Shown here: positions 20,687 through 28,013 of the stretch, piece by piece | How positions within the stretch are numbered: the first letter of the stretch is position 1 | Layout of the letters: each line of letters opens with the position of its first letter | Origin: JAWMQL01 sp033283165 | GTDB lineage: Bacteria > Pseudomonadota > Gammaproteobacteria > Pseudomonadales > Halieaceae | NCBI GenBank assembly: GCA_033283165.1 | Contig: JAWMQL010000001.1 | Location: 620,001 to 684,000, forward strand | DNA length: 64,000 nucleotides | Direction: 5' to 3' | The notes under the pieces: model-generated | Databases searched by the model: none | Told to the model about the DNA's origin: nothing | What the model saw: the letters and a program-made list of their open reading frames with translations, nothing else | Program-made: the position numbers and the translations under genes

Positions 20687-20700
20687 TTGATCCAGGTCAA
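20687..20700 (-). promoter_or_regulatory. Anr/Fnr box upstream of hemN
   Basis: On the plus strand the site reads TTGATCCAGGTCAA, one mismatch from TTGAT-N4-ATCAA. It is 67 nt before the hemN ATG, nearly the same spacing as the box before the cbb3 operon. It lies inside the 98-nt gap between hemN and the LuxR-type gene. Confidence 0.75.
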
Positions 20701-20718
20701 GCGCTGTTCCGGCCCTGG

Positions 20719-21891
20719 TCAGCCCAGGAATGCAACACTTTTCAAAACCAGTCTTACGAGTTCCGCCTGGCGGGATGCCCCGGTCTTGGCGAAGATGGAT
20801 TTCAGTTGCGCGCGCGCCGTGTGTTGCGAGATGTTCTGCTCTGCGGCGACCTCGGCCAGACTGAGGCCCCGGGACAATAGCAGCGCCAGTCTGGCTTCAG
20901 CCGGGGTCAGGCCGAACAGGTCGCCCAGCGCCTGTCCGCTGCTGGGTTCGCCCTGGTCCGGATCGCTGATGAAGACCGCCACGCAGGGGCTGGCCTGGCC
21001 CTCGGCCTGCTCTGCCCCCGGCGCGGGCCTGACTACCAGGCCCAGGTCGCCGTGCTGACCCGAACGCGGGATGCGCAGGGCCCGGATCACGGTCATTTCG
21101 CCGCCCTGTTGCGCCCGTATTACCGAGGTTATCGCGTCCTGCAATTCGCGGTCCAGTTCCCGGCTGTCAAGCCGCAGGTGATCCTTGCGCAGGGCCAGGC
21201 CGTCCCCTTTACGCAACAACTCACCCGCGGGCGCATTGGTGCTCAGGACCCGGGCCTGCTGGTCCAGGATGATGGTGGCCACGGCCAGTTGTTCCACTGC
21301 GCCGGCATAGATGTCACGTTCGGAGCGGGTGCGATTGAGTTGGGCGTAGACCTGAATCGCCCGCCGCAGGTGTGGGGTGATGGCTTCCAGCAGAGCGCGG
21401 TCCGACGGGTTGAAGGGCGGCTCCTGGCGGCGCCGCGAAAATCGCAGTCGCGCCACCATGCCGCCGGGCTCGACGGTATCCACTCCCAGGATATGGAACA
21501 GGCCCACCGGCTCCAGGTATTGACGATAATACTCCGAGGACGTCAACTCCGGTTCCGGCAGGATGTCCTCCAGGGCGATCACCTGGTCCGGAGGCAGGTT
21601 GATGAACGGGTCGAGGGCAAAAAACTGTTCCCGATAGGCGGTTGCCTGCCAGTCCGCGGGATCCGCCAGTGACAGTTCCGGTGAGGGAGGCTCCTCTCCT
21701 TCCGGGCGTACACAATTGAGAATGAAGCCCCGGTCCCCGCTGGCGGGCGGGCGCAGCACCAGGGACGCCACCTGCGCATCCAGCAGTTCTCTCAGGCGGG
21801 GCAGAACCCGCTGCCAGGCAGGGTCCTGCAACGACCCCTCGTACAGCAGGCCCAGCAACTGGTCGTAATCCGGGTCGGGGGGGAGGCGCAC
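20719..21891 (-). CDS. LuxR-family transcription regulator
   Basis: A 390-residue protein with an N-terminal sensor-like region (opening YDQLLGLLYEGSLQDPAWQRVL, common in stand-alone LuxR-type regulators) and a PAS-like middle near residue 200 (TIILDQQARVLSTNAPAGELL). A C-terminal LuxR helix-turn-helix follows: FGLTPAEARLALLLSRGLSLAEVAAEQNIS, then HTARAQLKSIFAKTG. No receiver domain is visible, so the signal is unknown. The GTG start lies 5 nt after the DUF1631-GGDEF-EAL stop, so it is probably the last gene of the 30788-20719 set. Confidence 0.88.
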   Translation of the reverse strand: MRLPPDPDYDQLLGLLYEGSLQDPAWQRVLPRLRELLDAQVASLVLRPPASGDRGFILNCVRPEGEEPPSPELSLADPADWQATAYREQFFALDPFINLPPDQVIALEDILPEPELTSSEYYRQYLEPVGLFHILGVDTVEPGGMVARLRFSRRRQEPPFNPSDRALLEAITPHLRRAIQVYAQLNRTRSERDIYAGAVEQLAVATIILDQQARVLSTNAPAGELLRKGDGLALRKDHLRLDSRELDRELQDAITSVIRAQQGGEMTVIRALRIPRSGQHGDLGLVVRPAPGAEQAEGQASPCVAVFISDPDQGEPSSGQALGDLFGLTPAEARLALLLSRGLSLAEVAAEQNISQHTARAQLKSIFAKTGASRQAELVRLVLKSVAFLG

Positions 21892-21896
21892 GGGCG

Positions 21897-24800
21897 TTAA
21901 TGCTCCAGGTTGGCCAACTCGCTGGAAATATCCGCCAGCGGCCGGGGCCTGCCGATGCCCCAGCCCTGCAGGTAGTCGACGCCGATTTCCCGCAGTGCCT
22001 GCATGGCTTCGTCGTTCTCCACGGACTCGGCAATGGTCTGCTGACCGAGGAAATGGGCCAGGTCATTGATGGACTGGACCATGGCGAAGTCTGCGCGGTT
22101 GCGGTGCATCTCGGTTACGAAGCTACCATCTATCTTGACAAAATCTACCGGCAGTTCGCGCAGGTAATTATGACTGGTCAGGCCGGTTCCGAAGTCGTCC
22201 AGGGAAAATTTGCAGCCGATATTGCGGAATGTGCGGATGAAATCCGCCGCCTTGATCGAATTGCTGATTGAACTGGTCTCGGTAATTTCGAAACACAGGC
22301 GACTGGTGCCGACCCCGAACTCGGATATCTGTTCCAGCAGGTAGTCAAGGAATGCGTCATCGCTGATACTGGCGCCGGACAGATTGACTGCCAGTTGCGG
22401 CACCACTTTCTGGTCGTCCATGAGGCCGCTGATCCAGCTGAATGCCTCCTTGACTACCCAGCGGTCGACCAGGTCCATCAGACCGTAGCGCTCGGCCGAA
22501 GTGATAAACTCAGTGGGCGAGCTGAGGCTGCCGTCTGGATTGCGGATACCCAGCAGCAGTTCGAACTGTTGCCCGTTTTTCTGGCTGCCGTCGCTGCTGG
22601 TCTGCACGATCGGCTGGGCGCGCAGCAGGAAACGGTCGGTGAGCAGGGCGCTTTCAAGATTTTCCCGGGAACGGGCCTTCTGCTGCCGGAAGCCCTCGGC
22701 GGATTCATGGCTGCCGCTGAACTCGCAGACCCGGTTGCGTCCCGCCAGTTTGGCCTGCTGCATGGCGTCGCGGGCCTGTGCCAGCACCGCTTCAACTGAC
22801 TCGCTTTGCTCCGCCAGCGGGGCGACACCGATTGAGGCGGTAAAGCTGACCTTTTCGCCGTTGATTTCCGCGCTGCCAGCGGCGATGTCAGCCCGAATTT
22901 TTTCCGCCAGCGTCATTCCTTCCTCCACCGAACGATCCAGCAACAACAGGGCAAATTCGTCGGCCTCGAGCCTCGCCGAAGAGGATTTCTTGCCGTGCAA
23001 CTGCGCCAGCAGCTTGCCGAATTCGGCCAGCACCTGGTCGCCGTTATCGCGGCCATAGACCTGGTTGACCAGGGCGAACTGGTCAATATCCAGGCACAGC
23101 ACCACGTGACTGGACGCGCGGCGTCGGGCGTGGCGCAGGGCCCTGTTCATCTGGTCCAGCAGGGTTTCGCGGTTGATCAGGCGGGTCAGGGAATCGTGAT
23201 TGCGGTCGAAGCTGAGTGTCTGCTGGGCCTGCTCCAGGGTCGCCAGCAGGCTCTGGTCAACGGACTTGAGCTCCTCCGCCGGCACCGGTGGTTGCACGCC
23301 GCGGCTCAATTGCCGCGCCAGCTGTACCGCGCTCAGGTCGGCGTGCTTCTGGCCGCGCTCGTTGACGAATATGAAGCGGTCCCGGGCCGGGCTCATCCAG
23401 GCCAGCTGCATGCGCCGGGGCCGGTCGCTCTTGTCCCGGTAACTTAGCCAACAGCCAGTCTCGAGTTCCTCGACCCGCTTGACCCAGCGGCGCAGGCGGG
23501 GCAGGTCCTCAATCCGCGCGCGTTGATCCTCCGTGTCCGGTGGCGGGGTTTCCGGTTCCTCGGCGGTCTCCAGTTCCCGCTCTCCCGCCAGCACCTCCCG
23601 CAGCCCGCGCAGCGCGGCTTCGTGGGTCACATGGGTTGGCAGGGTATCCGCGATACGATGGCCGAGGTCCTGCAGCAATGGCTCGGCCTCGGCCAGTAGC
23701 TGTTGGCGCTGCTGCTGATCCACGACGCCAGACGACCGCTGCAGCAGACCTGCCAGCGTGCCCAGCGATTGCATATTTTCTTGCCAGGCGGTGCTGTCGC
23801 GCCCCTGTTTCATCAGGACCAGGACCAGCAATTCCCGCAGCCCGTTGTCCACCAGGTCCCGCAGCACGGCCGGCGGTCTGGCTGAGCCCAGTAGCTCGGC
23901 CAGGTTGGCATCCACAGCCTGGCGGGCCCGCTGCAGTCGCGCCTTGCCTTCCTCGGCGCTGATGACCCGCTCGCGGTTGCGCTGGGCGGCGCGCTCCTGT
24001 TGCCGGGCAAGTTTGTCGATCTGTTGCAGGGCCTCGTCAAAAACCCCGCTGTCCTGCTGGTAGTTCTCGACGATGCTGGAAATAATGCCCTCTACCCGCG
24101 ATTCCAGCGCCGGGTTGGGCAGCTGCGCCACACGGCTCAGTTCCGCCAGTCGGTCCACCACGCCGCGAGCAGGGTGTTCACGGTGGCCGAAAAAGTTCGG
24201 CTCCAGCATGGCCAGTTTGGCGAGGGGAATATGCAGTTCCCCCAGTACGGAGCCCAACTCGGTTTTCGCTTCCAGCTGCCTGTCGAGAATCCCGAACAGG
24301 TTGTCGACCAGGTCCAGCTGGTTCAGGCTCTCCGGGCTGAGCACACTGCCGGCCAGATCCCCACTGGACAGGTATTCCCGCAGGGATGTGCCGGCGTGCA
24401 ATGCCTCCCGGGCACTGGTGTCATGCTGCAGCGTATCCAGGGTCTGCGCGACTTTCCGGGTATCGACCACGGGACCGCTGGCCGTCGCGGTCCCCTCGGT
24501 CTGCCGCCGGGTGTTCAGGGCGTTCAGCACGGACTGAAAATTCTTGTCGAGGGCAGGTGGCGCCGTGTCCCCCCCCGGTGCCGGTGCCGGTGCAGGTGCT
24601 GGTGCCGGGGGCGGAGCGGTTTTCTCCCCGGGGGCGGGCGCAGCCGGTTTCTTCCCGGGCGGTTTCCTTTGCAGTCCGTCCCGCTGCAGCAGTGAGCCGC
24701 GAGCACGGATTTCCTGTTCGATGTCCGGGCAGATACCGCGGCTCGACAGGGCTTCATTCAGTTTGCCGTAGTACGGATCGAGACCGGTAATAAAGCGTTT

Positions 24801-25670
24801 CAGAAACCGGTCGAAAATGGCGGGCAGTACTTCGGCGGGAATCTTTTTGTCTTCGATGACGCGGCGGAAGGCGGTGCATAGCTCGGCCACGTGTACCGGC
24901 AGGCGCAGTTTCAGGGGCTCGGCACCGATGAGTTCCGCGGATCGAAAGATCAGGCTCTCCAGCGCCACCTGGTGCAGGTCCTCGCCTATCCTGATCATGC
25001 GCTTCAGTGCCAGGTGATCCTCGAACTCCCTCAGATCGACCAGGTTCAGGCCGTCGGCGTCGTCCGGCAATGACTGGTATCCGCTGTGCGACGCAGGTGT
25101 CATGTCGTCAAAGTGTTCGCGAATCCGCCCCAGGAACTCGCGGCAGATGTCTTCACGGCCCTGCTTTACCGTATCGAGTGCCTGGCGGTATTGGTCCTTG
25201 CTGGACGAAACCCCTCCCGTGCTGGTGGCGGCGTCGAACAGGAAGTCGATCAGGTCGTCCAGGAAGGCGCGGATGGCGCGATCCAGTTCCCGGAGGCTGA
25301 AGTCGCGCAGGTCAGCCATGGAGATGCCGGTGCCGGCAGGGCCGGGGGAGGGGACAGGTTCGCCACCCTGCTGCAGCAGGTTCATCCAGGCGGCAGCGGC
25401 CTCGCTGTCCGGTTCGCTCACGGTCAGGTTGATACAACGCCCCTTGATACTGGCAATCTGCACCGCCAGGGAGTCACTGCAAGCGGGATTGCTCAGCGTC
25501 GCAGGCATGCCCGACTTGACCCGCACCTGGTTGCTGTCACCGGGTGCTCGCAGCAGCTTCGCCGAGTCCAGTTGCAGGAACTCGTCAGCCCTGCTGAGGT
25601 CCCCGCCGAGCACGATGCCACCTTCCAGTTCCAGGTTGCTCGGCAGGGTTGTGATCTGTTTATCTGGCAT
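21897..25670 (-). CDS. DUF1631 protein fused to degenerate GGDEF and EAL domains
   Basis: A 1257-residue cytoplasmic protein. Residues about 1-100 form a PilZ-like start. A DUF1631 region covers about 100-800, split by a proline/alanine linker near 345-375 and containing long charged helices. A GGDEF-like domain follows near 830-990 and an EAL domain near 1000-1250. The diguanylate cyclase signature is LEADEF instead of GGDEF, so synthase activity is doubtful. In the EAL part the first motif is ELLLG instead of EALLR, but the metal and catalytic residues appear intact: NLSGAS, EITETS, LDDFGTG, KIDGSF, AESVEN and YLQGWGIG. It may therefore still hydrolyse or sense cyclic di-GMP. An extended -10 (TGATATACT) lies just before the start. 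Confidence 0.85.
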   Translation of the reverse strand: MPDKQITTLPSNLELEGGIVLGGDLSRADEFLQLDSAKLLRAPGDSNQVRVKSGMPATLSNPACSDSLAVQIASIKGRCINLTVSEPDSEAAAAWMNLLQQGGEPVPSPGPAGTGISMADLRDFSLRELDRAIRAFLDDLIDFLFDAATSTGGVSSSKDQYRQALDTVKQGREDICREFLGRIREHFDDMTPASHSGYQSLPDDADGLNLVDLREFEDHLALKRMIRIGEDLHQVALESLIFRSAELIGAEPLKLRLPVHVAELCTAFRRVIEDKKIPAEVLPAIFDRFLKRFITGLDPYYGKLNEALSSRGICPDIEQEIRARGSLLQRDGLQRKPPGKKPAAPAPGEKTAPPPAPAPAPAPAPGGDTAPPALDKNFQSVLNALNTRRQTEGTATASGPVVDTRKVAQTLDTLQHDTSAREALHAGTSLREYLSSGDLAGSVLSPESLNQLDLVDNLFGILDRQLEAKTELGSVLGELHIPLAKLAMLEPNFFGHREHPARGVVDRLAELSRVAQLPNPALESRVEGIISSIVENYQQDSGVFDEALQQIDKLARQQERAAQRNRERVISAEEGKARLQRARQAVDANLAELLGSARPPAVLRDLVDNGLRELLVLVLMKQGRDSTAWQENMQSLGTLAGLLQRSSGVVDQQQRQQLLAEAEPLLQDLGHRIADTLPTHVTHEAALRGLREVLAGERELETAEEPETPPPDTEDQRARIEDLPRLRRWVKRVEELETGCWLSYRDKSDRPRRMQLAWMSPARDRFIFVNERGQKHADLSAVQLARQLSRGVQPPVPAEELKSVDQSLLATLEQAQQTLSFDRNHDSLTRLINRETLLDQMNRALRHARRRASSHVVLCLDIDQFALVNQVYGRDNGDQVLAEFGKLLAQLHGKKSSSARLEADEFALLLLDRSVEEGMTLAEKIRADIAAGSAEINGEKVSFTASIGVAPLAEQSESVEAVLAQARDAMQQAKLAGRNRVCEFSGSHESAEGFRQQKARSRENLESALLTDRFLLRAQPIVQTSSDGSQKNGQQFELLLGIRNPDGSLSSPTEFITSAERYGLMDLVDRWVVKEAFSWISGLMDDQKVVPQLAVNLSGASISDDAFLDYLLEQISEFGVGTSRLCFEITETSSISNSIKAADFIRTFRNIGCKFSLDDFGTGLTSHNYLRELPVDFVKIDGSFVTEMHRNRADFAMVQSINDLAHFLGQQTIAESVENDEAMQALREIGVDYLQGWGIGRPRPLADISSELANLEH

Positions 25671-25679
25671 CGCTCGCGG

Positions 25680-25685
25680 AGTATA
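25680..25685 (-). promoter_or_regulatory. Extended -10 (TGATATACT) before the DUF1631-GGDEF-EAL gene
   Basis: TATACT on the minus strand preceded by TGA gives an extended -10 motif. It is only 10 nt from the ATG, so transcription from it would give an almost leaderless message. It may be coincidental or a minor internal promoter. Confidence 0.3.
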
Positions 25686-28013
25686 TCATCGGGGACGTGC
25701 GCGTTTTTTGCCTTTCAGGGTCTTTTTCAGTCCCTGCTTGCTATCATAATAGATAAACGGTAGTCGCCAGTAAGGGGGAAACGCCCGGCCCCTGTGGGCT
25801 TCGTAGCACTCCATGAACAGGGCGCGGTCGCGCCAATCCAGTTTGTAACAAAGTCGTATCAAGTCGACCAGTCGCCTGCTGTCACCCACCCTGGACCCGG
25901 GTCCGGTCCAGATCCAGGCGCGCCCGATGTCGATCACCATGGCCTCGAACACGCCCGGAGCCGTTTCGTGCAGCAGCAGGTTACCCGCAGAGAGGTCGCG
26001 GTGCACGATCTGTTTGTCGTGCATATTACAGACAAAGCAGCTCAGCAGTTGAAACCAGGCCAGTTTAGTCATGCCCCGGTATTGCTCGGCGCCATCGCGG
26101 AAAGCGGCGTATATATCCCGGGATGAAAAGGCCCCGGGGATGAACTCGCAGAGGTACCAGGAGTCGCTGATACCGGGCCGGTGCGTGCTTTCGAAAAACG
26201 CCACTGGCCTCGGTGTGGTCACGCCCCGCGCCAGCATAAGACAGCCATTGTTCCAGTGCCGGCGTCCCTTGCTGGGGCGGAATCGGTAGGTAAGGCGTTT
26301 GATGCCTTTCACCCTGTTGAGCTTGACGGTCAGGGTTCCCCTGCCATCGCGCGGGTCGGTAACGTTCCACAGGCGATTGCGGGCATCTCGCAGCACTGCC
26401 GTTTCGGGCAACTGCCGGATGCGCTCCGGGGTGAGTTGCACCGCGTGCTCCCGGTCCTCCAGCTGGTGATCCCGGCGCAACATGGCGGCACCCAGCATTG
26501 TCGCGGGCTGCAGTGGCGTGGACTGCCAGCCTGGACTGCTCAGGTGTCTGATGGCCAGGTACGCTGGCGATGGTGAGGGTGGCTTGTCCCCGCGGGGGGC
26601 GGCCCGGAAATGAATCAATAGAGGACGCTCGCTGATTACCGCGGGCTGGCTGATTTCTTCTCCGTCCGGGTCGTAGAATGTCGCTTGCTGCAACTCACCC
26701 GGGTTGAACAGGTCTTCCAGCGGCCAGGCTGCGCCATCGCGGGTCCAGCACAGGGAGAAGAACCGACCGGTATCTGACTCGAAATCAAAGCGCGTAAAAT
26801 GTCGTGCCTGGTGCCAGGCCCGTATGCAGCGGGTCCCCGCGAGCCAGCGCACCGCGAATTGCAGGGAGTGAAAGCTGCTGGTGATGTGCAGATCCTCCAG
26901 CTGGCCGCGCACGCGTTCGTAGTGACTGACCTGGTCGATGGCCGGATAATCGGGTGACCAGTCGTCGATAAGGCCGTCCCGGCTACATACCAGGGGGCCC
27001 CAGTAAACCCGTGAGAGTGCGCCGCTGCTGGCGGCCAGGGCCAGGTACCGGAGCATGTAATCTGCGCCCTTCTGTGCAGGCCACGGAGAACGACGCGCCA
27101 GTCTCTTGCTGGTCCAGCAGGTATAGGTGCAGACCAACTGTTGGCAGGCGTGATCGCGGCCGATCTTCTCCAGTACCCGGGCTTTTTTGATCAGGTTGAG
27201 CTTGAGCAGATTAGTGGCCCAGCGACCGAACACCCGGTGGTCATAGGCGTCCGGTTCCACCACCCGCTCCACGAACAGGTTGTCGGTGTGGATGGCAGGC
27301 GCACGATCCAGTCGCTCCAGAAACTGCAGCAGGCCCGCGTTGAACAGGGGTTCGAAGTCCGATACGTTGGGGCCGGCGAGCGTCACATCAAAGTCCGCTG
27401 CCACGTCGCCGGCGATGTCCCAGGCCACCAGAAAGGAGCGGGAGGAAAATCCGGACCAGCGACCCCGGTTGGGTGTGTTGCCGATTTCGAAACAGTGCAC
27501 TCGACCACTGTAGCGGGTGAATACGGTCAGCAGGAACTCGCGCCAGCGCCGCTGCGCCTCGACATCCCTGTGCAACACCTCCGCCTCGGCCAGGGGCGGC
27601 AATACGTCGAGCAGGACCCTGAACCCCTGCCCCAGCAGTTTTTCCAGGAGGCGCTCTGCAGGTCCGTCGGGAGAGCCGTAGCTGAAGTCCATGCGCAGGT
27701 CGCGCAGGCCCAACTCGCGCAGGCGCTCACAGCAATAGTCGTCCATGGCCGGATCATCGCCGGGTGCGAGGTTGACACCAAAGAAATCGCCGGGGATGGA
27801 GAATTCCCTGCGCGGCTCGTGACCGAGGGCCAGCCACCCGGGAACCCGGGTGAGGGTGCGCAGCAACTCGATACCTGCCAGCGGGTACAGGTAAACTGGA
27901 TGCAGTAGTTTGTTCAAATTTAATCGGGCCCGCCTTGGCGGGCGCACTGGCCCCTCTTTTTTGCGCCGCAGTATATCACCGCCCGGTCCGGGCCGCTGCC
28001 GCAATGCCGTCAT
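25686..28013 (-). CDS. Glycosidase-like TIM-barrel fused to a WaaP/InaA-type lipopolysaccharide kinase
   Basis: 775 residues at maximum. Residues about 75-380 resemble a clan-A glycoside hydrolase (DFFGVNLAPGDD, LRDLRMDFSYG, CFEIGNTPNRG, LAGPNVSDFEP). The general acid/base position that reads NEP in active enzymes is NTP here (T180), so catalysis is doubtful. Residues about 560-760 form a small Kdo/heptose-kinase-like domain: FESTHRPGISDSWYLCEFIPG, the catalytic loop HRDLSAGNLLL (H671, D673) and metal site DIGRAW (D695). A cell-surface glycan kinase guided by the barrel domain is inferred. Start uncertain: the ATG at 28013 overlaps the PQQ gene stop, but a TTG at 27917 (MNKLLHPVYLYPL) would drop a basic stretch that looks non-native. 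Confidence 0.7.
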   Translation of the reverse strand: MTALRQRPGPGGDILRRKKEGPVRPPRRARLNLNKLLHPVYLYPLAGIELLRTLTRVPGWLALGHEPRREFSIPGDFFGVNLAPGDDPAMDDYCCERLRELGLRDLRMDFSYGSPDGPAERLLEKLLGQGFRVLLDVLPPLAEAEVLHRDVEAQRRWREFLLTVFTRYSGRVHCFEIGNTPNRGRWSGFSSRSFLVAWDIAGDVAADFDVTLAGPNVSDFEPLFNAGLLQFLERLDRAPAIHTDNLFVERVVEPDAYDHRVFGRWATNLLKLNLIKKARVLEKIGRDHACQQLVCTYTCWTSKRLARRSPWPAQKGADYMLRYLALAASSGALSRVYWGPLVCSRDGLIDDWSPDYPAIDQVSHYERVRGQLEDLHITSSFHSLQFAVRWLAGTRCIRAWHQARHFTRFDFESDTGRFFSLCWTRDGAAWPLEDLFNPGELQQATFYDPDGEEISQPAVISERPLLIHFRAAPRGDKPPSPSPAYLAIRHLSSPGWQSTPLQPATMLGAAMLRRDHQLEDREHAVQLTPERIRQLPETAVLRDARNRLWNVTDPRDGRGTLTVKLNRVKGIKRLTYRFRPSKGRRHWNNGCLMLARGVTTPRPVAFFESTHRPGISDSWYLCEFIPGAFSSRDIYAAFRDGAEQYRGMTKLAWFQLLSCFVCNMHDKQIVHRDLSAGNLLLHETAPGVFEAMVIDIGRAWIWTGPGSRVGDSRRLVDLIRLCYKLDWRDRALFMECYEAHRGRAFPPYWRLPFIYYDSKQGLKKTLKGKKRARPR
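27935..27950 (-). other. GC hairpin in the 5' part of the kinase frame
   Basis: A perfect 7-bp inverted repeat (GCCCGCC and GGCGGGC around a two-base centre). If the kinase starts at the TTG 27917, this hairpin would lie in its untranslated leader. No T-tract follows on the minus strand, so it is unlikely to be a terminator there. Confidence 0.35.
27970..27975 (-). promoter_or_regulatory. Extended -10 (TGATATACT) upstream of the kinase gene
   Basis: TATACT preceded by TGA on the minus strand, the same nonamer as before the DUF1631 gene. It would place transcription start near 27963, downstream of the ATG 28013 but upstream of the TTG 27917. That favours the later start if the promoter is real. 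No good -35 is visible. Confidence 0.3.

Noticed and set aside
24540..24630. Proline/alanine hexanucleotide repeat in the DUF1631 gene as a repeat element
   Set aside because: It is an ordinary low-complexity interdomain linker with 6-bp period, common in high-GC genes.
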